NCBI GenBank assembly: GCA_963845265.1 | Contig: CAWJRN010000006.1 | Span: 186,001 to 250,000 of the forward strand | Direction: 5' to 3' | DNA: 64,000 bases | Source of the DNA: DYRB01 sp963845265 | Lineage (GTDB): Bacteria; Pseudomonadota; Gammaproteobacteria; Chromatiales; Chromatiaceae | Part shown: piece after piece, positions 24,638-33,174 of the stretch | Layout: every line of letters starts with the position of its first letter | How positions within the stretch are numbered: position 1 is the stretch's first letter | Program-made: the position numbers and the translations under genes | Notes under the pieces: model-generated | The model's database searches: none | What the model saw: only the letters and a program-made list of their open reading frames with translations | What the model was told of the DNA's origin: nothing

Positions 24638-26059
24638 TCAGCGGCCCAACAGGCCGCGCAGCATACCGCCCAGGCCCTTGATCCCGCTGCGTCGTTCGAG
24701 CTTGTCGATCAGGTCGTCCCCCTCACCGGCGCGCCCGCGTCTGGCGGCCTCGGCCAGGGCGGCGACGGCGTCCACCCGCCACTGGGGGGCTGCAAGGGTG
24801 CCTGTCAGGAAGACGGGGATGGGCAGGCCTTCCAGTTCTTTGAGCCCGCGGCCCTGGGGCGGGTCCTTGAGGACCGGGACCAGACGCCAGTCCAGGCGTC
24901 CGTCCTTGAGGTCGATGTCGCCGCTGCCGGTCGCATCCAACCAGGGCCCGCTCGCCTGGAGATCGTCGCTGTGCATGATCCCTGCATTGAGCTTGGCGCT
25001 GGCGGTGAGCTCGTCCAGGACAACCTTGGGGTCGGACTGGGCATCGGGCTGAGTGACCGCCCTCCCCCGCAGCCTGGCCACCGCCGCCTGGATTCCGCCC
25101 AAGGGGTCGATACCGAGCAGGGCGCCGTCACGCAGGTGCAAGGACAGGTCCCCGTCCAGGGCAGCCAGCATGGCGGGGCCAAAGGTGCCCTGGGTGACGA
25201 GCGAGACACCCAGGTCGGCCCGACCAATCAGTCCCCCGGCCCCAACCAGATCGTTCAGCAAGGGACCCAACTGCACGCCAACGGCAACGGTCTCCAGAGT
25301 CACGTGCGGGATCACATCGGCGGCCGCGACCCTGAGGGTCCCCGCCAAGCCGCCGCCATAGCAGTCGGCGACCAGGTGATCGACGCGCAACACGTCGCCC
25401 TCGGCAACAAGGTGGGCACCCAGGCCACGCAGGACCAGGCGCCGTCGGGTCGCCGGGTCCTCCCAGGTCAGGGTTGCGTCAACCAGGTCGATCCCGTCTC
25501 TAGGGAACCCCTCTAGCCAGGGGGGCGGGGGCTTGGCGGGGGAATCGAGGGCCAGAGACGCGACCGGAGGCGCCGTTGGGACCGGTGCAGTCGGGGCGGA
25601 TGGGTCCGCCGTCGCCGCCGCTACTGTGGAGATGAGCTGGACAACCGGCAAGGTCGCGGCAGATCCCGCGAGAGCGGACTGGGTTGGGTCCCAATTACCG
25701 CGCCCGCTCGGCCCCTGGACCAAGTGGATACGAGCCCCATCCAGGCGCACCCGAACCGGCACGATCCCGCCACGCCATAGGGCCTGGGAAGACAGGACGA
25801 CCTCGACGCGAGCGGCCTGCAACCAGGGCGCCTCCGCCGCGCCCGCGGTGAGGGATATCCCCTCGGCGACCAGCACGGGCACAGGCCTCAGGGTCAGGTC
25901 CAGGCGCCCGGCAACCGTCAGACGCTGGCCAGTCTGCGCCTCGATGGCACGGGCCACGAAGGTCATACCGATCTCGCGGACCGGGATGACCTGAACGAAC
26001 AGGACGGCGAGCAGCCCGAGGGCAATTGCCACACCCCAGGGTTTCAACAGTCTGGACAA
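24638..26059 (-). CDS. asmA: AsmA-family protein
   Basis: A 473-residue protein. I chose TTG 26059 (SRLLKPWGVAIALGLLAVLF) because GAGG precedes it by about seven bases; the upstream open frame would run into the tRNA-Gly gene. One N-terminal membrane helix is followed by the AsmA-type beta-rich lipid-groove region: VARAIEAQTGQRLTVAGRLD, then GRGNWDP and the C-terminal repeat GALLGIDPLGGIQAAV and PVFLTGTLAAPQWRVD. AsmA-like proteins are inner-membrane anchored and implicated in phospholipid or outer-membrane homeostasis. It leads the asmA-mutY-yggX operon. Confidence 0.9.
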   Translation of the reverse strand: MSRLLKPWGVAIALGLLAVLFVQVIPVREIGMTFVARAIEAQTGQRLTVAGRLDLTLRPVPVLVAEGISLTAGAAEAPWLQAARVEVVLSSQALWRGGIVPVRVRLDGARIHLVQGPSGRGNWDPTQSALAGSAATLPVVQLISTVAAATADPSAPTAPVPTAPPVASLALDSPAKPPPPWLEGFPRDGIDLVDATLTWEDPATRRRLVLRGLGAHLVAEGDVLRVDHLVADCYGGGLAGTLRVAAADVIPHVTLETVAVGVQLGPLLNDLVGAGGLIGRADLGVSLVTQGTFGPAMLAALDGDLSLHLRDGALLGIDPLGGIQAAVARLRGRAVTQPDAQSDPKVVLDELTASAKLNAGIMHSDDLQASGPWLDATGSGDIDLKDGRLDWRLVPVLKDPPQGRGLKELEGLPIPVFLTGTLAAPQWRVDAVAALAEAARRGRAGEGDDLIDKLERRSGIKGLGGMLRGLLGR

Positions 26060-26157
26060 GGCTGAGCCTCGCTGTTTGGGGTGGCTTTGCAGAGGATCGG
26101 CGATCACACCACGCAGGGAACCCAAGGGCGAAGGGGTGCGGATCGGAGGGGGAATTT

Positions 26158-26231
26158 TGGAGCGGGTGATGGGAATCGAACCCACGCTAGAAGCTTGGGA
26201 AGCTTCTGTTCTACCATTGAACTACACCCGC
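26158..26231 (-). tRNA. tRNA-Gly (CCC)
   Basis: A 74-base gene on the minus strand, GCGGGTG at the 5' end and CACCCGC-T-CCA at the 3' end. The stem GAAGC/GCTTC encloses loop TTCCCAA, so the anticodon is CCC, as in E. coli glyU. The short D-arm GTTCAATGGTAGAAC is typical of tRNA-Gly. Confidence 0.97.
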
Positions 26232-26418
26232 GAAGGTCGGCATGTTACCCATTGGGATGCATCGGCGCAAGGGTCCGGATCGGCCTGCCACCTCGGCCCT
26301 GGCGGGATCTTGGTGGCTCGATTGCGAGCAAATACAGCCAAAATCCGCGGGTGGACAAGCGAAGCGCGGCTTCTCAATGCGGTACCACAAGTCGACCACT
26401 GTCGTCCGGGGCGAGCCG

Positions 26419-26460
26419 CCGGGCTCGCTTCGCCCGGTCGCGCCGAGGCGGCGCTCCCAC
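26419..26460 (+). repeat. REP-like dispersed repeat, copy 3
   Basis: CCGGGCTCGCTTCGCCCGGT then CGCGCCGAGGCGGCGCTCCCAC; same family as 10814-10864 with an eight-base internal deletion. It lies between the acyl-CoA ligase stop and tRNA-Gly. Confidence 0.7.
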
Positions 26461-26535
26461 GAAGCACATGGCCTTGCCCTGCCAATGCTTGGTCATCGCG
26501 CAGCAGGTCATACAGCCGGGGCCTACCGGCTCCAC

Positions 26536-28356
26536 TCAAACTTCTCCGGCATACATGCGCGCCACCGCCTTTTCGTGTCGACGCAGGACCTCCGCGCGCT
26601 TGACCTTGAGCGTTGGGGTCAGCATGCCGTTGTCCACCGACCAGGGCTCCAGGGTCAGGCTGATACGGCGGATCTTGGCGTAGCCGGGAAAATCGCGGAG
26701 GGCCTCGCGGATACGCTTGAGCAGGTCCTTGTGCAGCCGCGGGTCGTCGAGACTCGCCTCGCGCTCCGGGTCCAGGCCGTACTCCAGGGTCAGGCCGGGC
26801 CAGAGGTCGGCGGACAGTACCACCAGGGCACTGAGATAGGAGCGCCCCTCCCCGACCACCAGGACCTGTTCGAACAATGGGTCCAGGGTGATGGCCATCT
26901 CCATGTCCGCAGGTGGGACCTTCTCGCCGTTCGACAGGACCAGGATGTCCTTGATGCGCCCGGTGATGTAGATATGACCGCCTTCGATGCGGGCTTGGTC
27001 GCCGCTGTGCAGCCAACCGTCCGAGTCGATCATTTGTGCAGTGGCCGCATGATTGTTCCAGTAGCCAAGCATGACGCTGGGGCCACGAATCAGCAGCTCT
27101 TCGTTCGCACCGACGCGCACCTCCAGCCCCCTCAGGGGCAGGCCGACGCTGTCCGGGTCGTTGTCGGAGAGTCGGTTGACGCTGACCACCGGACTGGTCT
27201 CGGTCAGGCCATAGCCCTGGAGCAGGGGTAGGCCCAGGCCGATGAACAGGTGCGCCACCTCCCGCGGCAGAGGCGCCCCGCCGCTGACGGTGATGCGCAG
27301 GCGTCCACCGAGCTTGGCCAGGACCGGGGTGGCGACCTTGCGCCTCAGGAAGGGCCAGAGCAGCAACAAGGGATGCCATCCGCGCCGACCCTGGTCGCGC
27401 TGGAAGTTGATCCAGCCCGCCCGCACCGCCAGGCGAAAGAGCAAGCGTACCGGCAAGGGCCTGGCCGCAACCTGATCGAGCACCCGACGGTAGACGCGCT
27501 CGAAGACCCGCGGCACGGCAAACATACCGGTGGGTCGGATCTGCTGGAGGTCCTCGGCGAGCTGGGGGATAGAGCGCGCAAAGGCCACACCAGCACCAGC
27601 CAACATGGGCAGGTAGTAGCCGGCGGTGCGCTCCAGGGTGTGGGAGAGCGGCAGAAAGGACAGGAACAGGTCCTCCCGATAACAGTCCACCATGGTCAGG
27701 CTGGCTTGGGCATCGAAGAGAAGGTTACGGTGGCTCAACATGACCCCCTTGGCCCGCCCTGTGGTCCCGGACGTATAGACGATGGTGGCCAGGCTGTCCG
27801 GGTTACCCTCACGCTGGGTCAGCTCGGGCGCCGTCGCCGGCAGCCAGTCGGCGAGCGACACCACCCGCAGGTCCTCCCCGGTACCCCGTGCGGGCGCCCG
27901 AACCGAATCGGCGACCACCACCCGCAATGGGTAAGCGGATTCGCCCAGAGCCTCGTCGATGCGTCGCCAGCGGTTGACGTCCTGGACCAGCAAGACCTTG
28001 ATGGCCGCATCGGTGACGATGTAGGCCGCGCTATCGGCCCGGTCGTCGGTATAGAGGGGCACGGTCACCAGCCCCAGGGACAGGGCTGCCTGGTCGAAGA
28101 TGATCCACTCCGGGCAGTTGCGCAGCAGGATGCCCACCCGATCGCCAGGGCGGACCTGCTCCCGTGCCAGGGCCGCACGCCAGCGCGCCACCATGGCGCC
28201 CATCTCAGCCCAGGTCCACTGCCGCCATTCCCCGGCGGTTCGGTCATAGTAGCGATAGGCGATCCGCTCCGGGGCCCGGCGCACCCTCTGGTAGAAGAGA
28301 CCATCCAGGGTTCGGGCCCGTTCGATGGGTATCAGATCCTCTGACCATTGCGTCAA
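26536..28356 (-). CDS. Long-chain fatty-acid-CoA ligase-like AMP-forming synthetase
   Basis: A 606-residue ANL-superfamily enzyme. It starts at TTG 28356 with GGGAGG seven bases upstream. Motifs: ATP loop YTSGTTGRAKGVMLSH near residue 195, GYGLTETSP, and the hinge region SGDQARIEGGHIYITGRIKD with the catalytic Lys segment LSNGEKVPPADME. It activates a carboxylate to acyl-AMP and then acyl-CoA. Length and the long insert typical of FadD15/Faa-like enzymes point to long-chain substrates, but the substrate is not fixed by sequence. It is monocistronic; the upstream region carries a large palindromic element. Confidence 0.88.
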   Translation of the reverse strand: MTQWSEDLIPIERARTLDGLFYQRVRRAPERIAYRYYDRTAGEWRQWTWAEMGAMVARWRAALAREQVRPGDRVGILLRNCPEWIIFDQAALSLGLVTVPLYTDDRADSAAYIVTDAAIKVLLVQDVNRWRRIDEALGESAYPLRVVVADSVRAPARGTGEDLRVVSLADWLPATAPELTQREGNPDSLATIVYTSGTTGRAKGVMLSHRNLLFDAQASLTMVDCYREDLFLSFLPLSHTLERTAGYYLPMLAGAGVAFARSIPQLAEDLQQIRPTGMFAVPRVFERVYRRVLDQVAARPLPVRLLFRLAVRAGWINFQRDQGRRGWHPLLLLWPFLRRKVATPVLAKLGGRLRITVSGGAPLPREVAHLFIGLGLPLLQGYGLTETSPVVSVNRLSDNDPDSVGLPLRGLEVRVGANEELLIRGPSVMLGYWNNHAATAQMIDSDGWLHSGDQARIEGGHIYITGRIKDILVLSNGEKVPPADMEMAITLDPLFEQVLVVGEGRSYLSALVVLSADLWPGLTLEYGLDPEREASLDDPRLHKDLLKRIREALRDFPGYAKIRRISLTLEPWSVDNGMLTPTLKVKRAEVLRRHEKAVARMYAGEV

Positions 28357-28387
28357 CGTGGTGCCTCCCCGTCTCGTTTTGGTGCTT

Positions 28388-28546
28388 AGGCGATTTCTGT
28401 CAAATCATGTACCAGCTTGCTCGTCTTTTCGCCCGCCTTCGATGTCGTGCCGGCAGTCACATAGTCCGACTATGCTCCCGCCGACACTCCTTGAAACCGA
28501 ACGAAAATCCATCGCAATCCGGCACATGATTCTCCGGCAATCGCCT
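28388..28546. repeat. 159-bp imperfect palindromic element (MITE-like)
   Basis: The left end AGGCGATT (28388-28395) is matched by AATCGCCT (28539-28546), and inner segments pair too (AATCATGTACCAG on the left against AATCATGTGCCGG read from the right). The centre is CATAGTCCGACTATG. The left half, 28389-28474, aligns without gaps to 9859-9944. No protein is encoded. It separates the acyl-CoA ligase from thiS and could act as a bidirectional terminator or be a non-autonomous mobile element. Confidence 0.8.
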
Positions 28547-28618
28547 GATCAATAGCCGCGGCAGTTTAGTGTAGAATCGCCGCCCCACCAACCCGCCCCC
28601 CCGATAGGCACCCAGCCC

Positions 28619-28819
28619 ATGCAGATTCTGGTCAACGGCAACCCCACGGAGCTCGCAGAGCCCTGCACCCTGGCTGCCCTGATCGAAAACCTCGATCTCA
28701 CCGGTCGGCGTCTGGCCTGCGAGGTCAACGAGCAACTGGTCCCGCGCAGCCGCTTTGCCGAGCACCGCCTGGCCCCTGGGGATCGGGTGGAAATCATCCA
28801 TGCGGTCGGCGGCGGCTGA
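28619..28819 (+). CDS. thiS: Sulfur carrier protein ThiS
   Basis: Sixty-six residues, MQILVNGNPTELAEPCTL to the C-terminal VGGG ending. The diglycine tail is the site that ThiF adenylates and thiocarboxylates. ThiS donates sulfur to thiazole synthase ThiG in thiamine synthesis. The usual neighbour thiG does not follow: the next 60 bases are empty and then a transposase scrap appears, so thiG is elsewhere or was separated by rearrangement. A TAGAAT at 28572-28577 may be its -10 box. Confidence 0.93.
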   Translation: MQILVNGNPTELAEPCTLAALIENLDLTGRRLACEVNEQLVPRSRFAEHRLAPGDRVEIIHAVGGG

Positions 28820-28876
28820 ACGACCGCCCCCATTTCGACGATCGCCATCGCTCAAGGAACCCAACGGAAAGGCTGA

Positions 28877-29180
28877 TTAACCATTTGTCCCCTCCCCGAC
28901 GCTGCGGTGGACATCTATCGCAAGCACGAAGTCGGCGGCGCGCTGGAGTCCGATACATAGGGTTTGGGCGCCAGGGAATCCATCGGACTTGCGGTTGAGG
29001 AAGCCACCGAGGCTAGCGACCCATGCGCACCATGTGATCCAGTGCGGGTGGGGTGTCGGGCGGAGGTCGTCGTTCGGTAACGAGATAAACCGCCTGCCAC
29101 TCTGCGGTGTCGAAGACCACGGCAGCTGCAAACGCGCCTGTCCGGACCGGGGCTCGTCAGACCGGTGCGAACGCAGGCGC
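28877..29180 (-). pseudogene. C-terminal scrap of an IS4/Tn5-like transposase
   Basis: On the minus strand one frame gives AVVFDTAEWQAVYLVTERR and ALDHMVRM, and the next frame gives VASLGGFLNRKSDGFPGAQT followed by LCIGLQRAADFVLA before the stop at 28877. The LGGFLxRKxDGxPGxxTLxxGLQR pattern is the C terminus of Tn5-like IS4-family transposases. The two parts are joined by a +1 shift around the MVRM/VASL junction. The N-terminal catalytic part is missing and no inverted ends are visible. The left boundary in the gene is approximate. Confidence 0.65.
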
Positions 29181-29184
29181 GACG

Positions 29185-29670
29185 CTATTCGCGCGTCTTG
29201 AGAAAATCCGGAGCGATCCCCTGATCGAGCCGCGATAGGCACTCGGTGATCGCCCCGGGGCGACACTTGACGAGGATGCTGGTGAGCCGCAGCCAGTCTT
29301 CCAGGTTCGCCGCCGGTAGGCGCCTCGACAGGATCAGCAGACCTTCGAGCAAGTCCACCCCATCCCAGTTCGGGCAGATCAGCGCCTCCAGCTTGGCCCT
29401 ATCGTCGCCCTGCAAATCCGGGAAGCGCAGGAATGCCAGGTCGCCCAGGGTCTCCTCAACCGTACAGGAAATGCGCAACGGATCCTTGTGATCACCGGGA
29501 AAACGCACCTCCACCTCCGTGCCCTTCCCCAGGGGCGGCACATCTTCGAGGAACACGCGATCCATTCCCAGGTGGTAGGCACAGCATTGTTTTTGCAGAT
29601 TCACTGCCGGGCAGCGCACATCCACTTGGATCCTGCACGCCGCGCGTCCGCTCGAATCGTCGGAGACCAT
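29185..29670 (-). CDS. PilZ-like domain protein, divergent
   Basis: A 161-residue protein from ATG 29670 (MVSDDSSGRAACRIQVDVRC). The region YHLGMDRVFLEDVPPLGKGT then EVEVRFPG resembles the beta-barrel half of PilZ domains, but the usual cyclic-di-GMP binding RxxxR and DxSxxG motifs are not intact, so binding is uncertain. The C-terminal part is helical (DLLEGLLILSRRLPAANLED). The open frame extends far upstream but that part overlaps another gene. Function unknown; moderately confident only in the fold. Confidence 0.55.
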   Translation of the reverse strand: MVSDDSSGRAACRIQVDVRCPAVNLQKQCCAYHLGMDRVFLEDVPPLGKGTEVEVRFPGDHKDPLRISCTVEETLGDLAFLRFPDLQGDDRAKLEALICPNWDGVDLLEGLLILSRRLPAANLEDWLRLTSILVKCRPGAITECLSRLDQGIAPDFLKTRE

Positions 29671-29838
29671 GTCGGTCCTCTTCTCGCCGTGGGGAGGTGG
29701 GTGGCTCCTATACTGTAATATTCTCGTCATATTGCAAGTAAAGCTTGACCCCGCACGTCGGGATTGCCTGCGCCGCGGCCCTTTGCAGAGCCAAACGTAA
29801 TATCCTTGGCCGATCACCGTGCATGCCAGGCCAGTGCC

Positions 29839-30114
29839 ATGAGCAATTTTGTCGACAAGATCCATCTTAAAGAAATCGCCGAAGAGGACCTGTACTTCGC
29901 CAAGCACGACAGGGAGCTCATCCGGGCACTGCAGAAGAAGCGGCTTGCAAAGCTGGCCAAGTGCGGAAGCGATGAGAACAAGAAGCAGGCGGAAGACTTC
30001 GAGAAACGGTTCGAGTCGGTGACCGAAAAGCACAAAAACAAGCCAAACAAGCTCGCCCGCAGTTATCGCAAGCTGCTTGACGACATCAAAGAGGCCTGTA
30101 GCCGGCGAGACTGA
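29839..30114 (+). CDS. Small charged helical protein of unknown function
   Basis: Ninety-one residues from ATG 29839 (MSNFVDKIHLKEIAEEDLYF). Highly charged and almost entirely helical, with Lys/Glu-rich repeats (ALQKKRLAKLAKC, KKQAEDFEKRFESVTEKHKN). No membrane segment or known motif. GC content is lower than in neighbouring genes, hinting at a different history. The frame starts earlier, but this ATG is the only convincing start. I do not recognise the family. Confidence 0.6.
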   Translation: MSNFVDKIHLKEIAEEDLYFAKHDRELIRALQKKRLAKLAKCGSDENKKQAEDFEKRFESVTEKHKNKPNKLARSYRKLLDDIKEACSRRD

Positions 30115-30278
30115 GCTTCACTGGGGCCTGGCAGCCCTCAGCGACCTGGCTTAGGAAGGGTTCAAGAACAACGTGAAGAGATCGGTTGTGCAGAGGTACG
30201 AGGCACAACAGCCTGGGCCTGCGTCACGCCTCGAGCATCGGGCTTCGCAAGCTCCGCACAAGGCCGGCATTTCAGTCG

Positions 30279-31169
30279 TTATGGAGTAGATCCTTCGGGC
30301 TTCAGGCTCAAGCGCCCCAGCGCATCCCCCATGCGCAGCGGGTCGCCGGGCCTGATCTCCGGGTCCCAATTCACCGCCCCTGGCGGGAGCAGCAGGATCA
30401 CCGTGGAGCCCATGTTGAAGCGCCCCATTTCCTCCCCGCGCGCCAGACGCACCGGCCCCTCGGGCTCGGGTGGTCGTACTCCGTGCGGCGGCGGGGTGAT
30501 CTGCCCCGCCCAGACCGTCTCCATGGACCCGACGAAAATGGCCCCGACCAGGATCAGGGCGAGGGGCCCGACCTCGGTATCGAAGCGACACACCACCCGC
30601 TCGTTGCGAGCGAACAGGCGCGGCACCCCTCGCGCGGTGACGGCGTTGACGCTGAACAGGCGCCCAGGGATATGGGTCATGGCCGACAGCGCACCGGCCA
30701 GCGGCATGTGCACGCGGTGGTAATCCCGTGGCGAGAGATAGATGGTCGCAAAGGACCCACCGACGAAGGCCGCCGCGGCCTGCGCGTCTCCTCCCAACAG
30801 ATCTACGACGCTGTAGTCGTGCCCCTTGGCCTGGAGCAGAGACCCATCACGAATCTCACCCATCTGGCTCAGGGCCCCATCCGCGGGACATAACAGGGCC
30901 GCCGGGTCTGCGGCCAGTGGCCGGGCGTCGGGGCGCAGGGCGCGGGTGAAGAAGGCGTTGAAGCTGGCATAGGCCTTGGGGTCCGGCTCGACCGCCAGGG
31001 TCATGTCCACCCGGTACTGCCCGATGAACCAAGCGATGAATGCATCCTTGAAGGGCCGCCATTGCCAGCGTGTGACCCGGTACATCAGTGCCGAGAGCAG
31101 GTGTTGGGGCAGCAGGTGCTGGATGGCGACAAAGAGCCGCTCCGTCGGGCGCAGGGGTCGGTCGCTCAT
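30279..31169 (-). CDS. psd: Phosphatidylserine decarboxylase proenzyme
   Basis: A 296-residue protein from ATG 31169, where the stop of the upstream gene overlaps (ATGA). It makes phosphatidylethanolamine at the inner membrane. The sequence includes FIGQYRVDMTLAVEPDPKAY, ASFNAFFTRALRPDARPL, CPADGALSQMGEI, and LSPRDYHRVHMPLAG. The self-cleavage site is FNMGSTVILLL, a GST motif (the more common form is LGST) whose Ser becomes the pyruvoyl cofactor. Length and order of motifs match the type I bacterial enzyme. Confidence 0.96.
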   Translation of the reverse strand: MSDRPLRPTERLFVAIQHLLPQHLLSALMYRVTRWQWRPFKDAFIAWFIGQYRVDMTLAVEPDPKAYASFNAFFTRALRPDARPLAADPAALLCPADGALSQMGEIRDGSLLQAKGHDYSVVDLLGGDAQAAAAFVGGSFATIYLSPRDYHRVHMPLAGALSAMTHIPGRLFSVNAVTARGVPRLFARNERVVCRFDTEVGPLALILVGAIFVGSMETVWAGQITPPPHGVRPPEPEGPVRLARGEEMGRFNMGSTVILLLPPGAVNWDPEIRPGDPLRMGDALGRLSLKPEGSTP

Positions 31170-31861
31170 TGAGTGTTGGGTTCCGTGGATGGCACGACGG
31201 TCGAGGTCGCGGGCGGTGCGATGGACGGGCGCTCCGGCGGCTTCAACAGATCCGGGTAGTCGGCGAGGGCCATCAGGTCCTGTGCCACCGTGGCCGGCCC
31301 CTGGCCCGGGGTAAAAAGGGCGACCAGGTTCCCCCCTGGGGCCATGAGAAACAGCAAGGCCCCGGCGGTATCGCCCGGCAGGGGCGCCGGGGCCCCGCCC
31401 AGGGCATCCGCCAACTTGGCCAGCTCGTCCGGCCCACCCTCGGCGATGACGAGCGCAGGGGTCAGGCGGTTGAAATCCCGGGCCAGGTTGGGTGCAGAGC
31501 CGGACTGGACCAGGACCAGGAGCAGCTCGGCGCTTAGCTCGGGGCGCTCGGCCAGGCGATTGTGGACTTCGATCAGGCGACTGATCGCCAACTGCCCTTG
31601 GGCCTGAGTGAGATCGCCGTAGGTCAGCAAGGCCCAACCCTGGGCGAGCCGGTCACGATTCACCGGGCGCCCGTCCGGGTCCTGGAGATGGAAGTCGGAC
31701 AGGGCAATCGGAGGTGCGACCAGGACCCCGCCAATGGCCGGTGGCCCACCGCGATGCTGGAAGCGATTGCCCCACTGATAGCCGACCACGAAGAGCCCGG
31801 CGGCGGCGACGATCATGACCAGCCGGACCCAGAGCTTGCGACGATTCCCCGGCAGGAACAC
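31166..31861 (-). CDS. Membrane-anchored SCO1/SenC-like protein without the copper motif
   Basis: A 231-residue protein from ATG 31861. One N-terminal membrane segment (VRLVMIVAAAGLFVVGYQWG) is followed by a thioredoxin-like fold of SCO type: APPIALSDFHLQDPDGRPVN and GWALLTYGDLTQAQGQLA. In true SCO proteins the latter position holds the CxxxC copper ligands; here no cysteine is present, and the distal His is not evident. It therefore cannot bind copper in the usual way. A Pro/Ser/Thr-rich tail ends the protein. It overlaps psd by four bases, implying joint expression. Confidence 0.65.
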   Translation of the reverse strand: MFLPGNRRKLWVRLVMIVAAAGLFVVGYQWGNRFQHRGGPPAIGGVLVAPPIALSDFHLQDPDGRPVNRDRLAQGWALLTYGDLTQAQGQLAISRLIEVHNRLAERPELSAELLLVLVQSGSAPNLARDFNRLTPALVIAEGGPDELAKLADALGGAPAPLPGDTAGALLFLMAPGGNLVALFTPGQGPATVAQDLMALADYPDLLKPPERPSIAPPATSTVVPSTEPNTQ

Positions 31862-31869
31862 GCCGGACC

Positions 31870-33051
31870 TCAGCCGGCCAGGGCCGTCTGGACCCCGGCC
31901 AACGCGGCACCCGTGTCGACCCCCTGCCCAAGATCGTTCAACACCGTCCCCAGGGCAGCGATACAGAGCAGGATATTGGTCGGTCGGCTGCTGTAGCCCA
32001 TGAGCCCGATGCGCCAGACTTTGCCGGCCAGGTCGCCGAGGCCGGCGCCGATCTCCAGGTTGAATTCCTTCAAGAGCCGGGCCCTGACCAGGGCCTCGTC
32101 CACCCCGGCGGGGACGGCCACGGCATTGAGCTGGGGCAGACGCTCCGCCTCCAGCACCGGCAATTCCAGACCCAGGGCCTCCAGCCCGGCGCGCAAGGCC
32201 AGATGGTTGCGCCGATGACGGGCCCAGGCCTGCTCCATACCCTCGTCCTGGAGCATGACCAGCGCCTCATGCAGGCCGTAGAGGGCATTGATCGGGGCCG
32301 TGTGGTGATAGGTGCGGCGTTGCTCAGGACCCCAGTAGCCCATCACCAAATTGAGGTCCAGGAACCAACTGCGCACCCGCTCCGTTCGTGCCTTGACCTT
32401 GGCCAGGGCCCGCTCATTGAACGTCACGGGCGACAGGCCAGGGGTACAGGACAGGCACTTCTGGGAACCGGAATAGCAGGCATCCACCTCCCAGTCGTCC
32501 ACCCGCAGCTCCGAGCCACCCAGGCTGGTGACCGCATCGACGATGGTCAGACAGTCGTGGCGATGGGCGATCTCCACCAGAGTGGCCACGTCCGAGCAGA
32601 CCCCGGTCGAGGTCTCGGCCTGGACGAAGGCGACCAGGACCGCGTCCGGGTTGGCTTGCAGGGCTTCGTCGAGCTTGTTCGGGTCCACTGCGCGACCCCA
32701 GGGGTCCGCCACCACCACCGGCTCGCCCCCGGCGCGCAGGACGTTCTCGACCATGCGTCCGCCGAAGACCCCGTTGACGCAGACCACCACCTTGTCGCCC
32801 GGCTCCACCAGGTTCACGAAGCAGGTCTCCATGCCCGCCGAGCCCGGTGCCGAGACCGGCATGGTCAGGGCGTTGCGCGTCAGAAAGGTCCCGCGCAGCA
32901 GGTCCTTCACCTCGTCCATCATAGCCACGAAGGCCGGGTCCAGATGGCCGATGGTCGGACGACCCAATGCCCCCAGGACGCGGGGGTGGACATCGGCAGG
33001 GCCAGGCCCCATGAGGGTACGCACAGGCGGGTTGAACGACTGAATGGTCAT
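31870..33051 (-). CDS. Class V aminotransferase (alanine/serine-glyoxylate type)
   Basis: A 393-residue PLP enzyme from ATG 33051 (MTIQSFNPPVRTLMGPGPAD). Family features: MGPGPADVHPRVLGAL, SAPGSAGMETCFVNLVEPGD, the PLP phosphate region, TIVDAVTSLGGSELRVDDW, and the Schiff-base Lys in SGSQKCLSCTPGL. The protein resembles alanine-glyoxylate and serine-glyoxylate aminotransferases, which turn glyoxylate into glycine; which donor it prefers is not decided by sequence. It is followed after eight bases by the SCO-like gene and psd, so the three form an apparent operon. Confidence 0.88.
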   Translation of the reverse strand: MTIQSFNPPVRTLMGPGPADVHPRVLGALGRPTIGHLDPAFVAMMDEVKDLLRGTFLTRNALTMPVSAPGSAGMETCFVNLVEPGDKVVVCVNGVFGGRMVENVLRAGGEPVVVADPWGRAVDPNKLDEALQANPDAVLVAFVQAETSTGVCSDVATLVEIAHRHDCLTIVDAVTSLGGSELRVDDWEVDACYSGSQKCLSCTPGLSPVTFNERALAKVKARTERVRSWFLDLNLVMGYWGPEQRRTYHHTAPINALYGLHEALVMLQDEGMEQAWARHRRNHLALRAGLEALGLELPVLEAERLPQLNAVAVPAGVDEALVRARLLKEFNLEIGAGLGDLAGKVWRIGLMGYSSRPTNILLCIAALGTVLNDLGQGVDTGAALAGVQTALAG

Positions 33052-33174
33052 GAGAGGATGTCACCCTGAGGCTGCGGAGGAAATGGCCGCGAGTATACCA
33101 GTCCCCGCGCCTGCCCCCTGCCCCATCCACCCTGGCCTTCACCCACCACCCAAAACCCCGAGGGAGCAACAACC

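Noticed and set aside
26060..26185. An N-terminal extension of asmA reaching into tRNA-Gly
   Set aside because: The first residues would be read from the tRNA gene. The TTG at 26059 has a ribosome site and leads straight into the membrane helix.
26158..26231. tRNA-Gly with GCC anticodon
   Set aside because: The loop reads TTCCCAA, so the anticodon is CCC.
29671..30033. N-terminal extension of the PilZ-like protein
   Set aside because: It overlaps the small helical gene on the other strand and looks like its antisense shadow.
30279..31637. A 452-residue version of psd
   Set aside because: The extra N terminus runs antiparallel in frame through the upstream SCO-like gene; the ATG at 31169 is coupled to it by ATGA.
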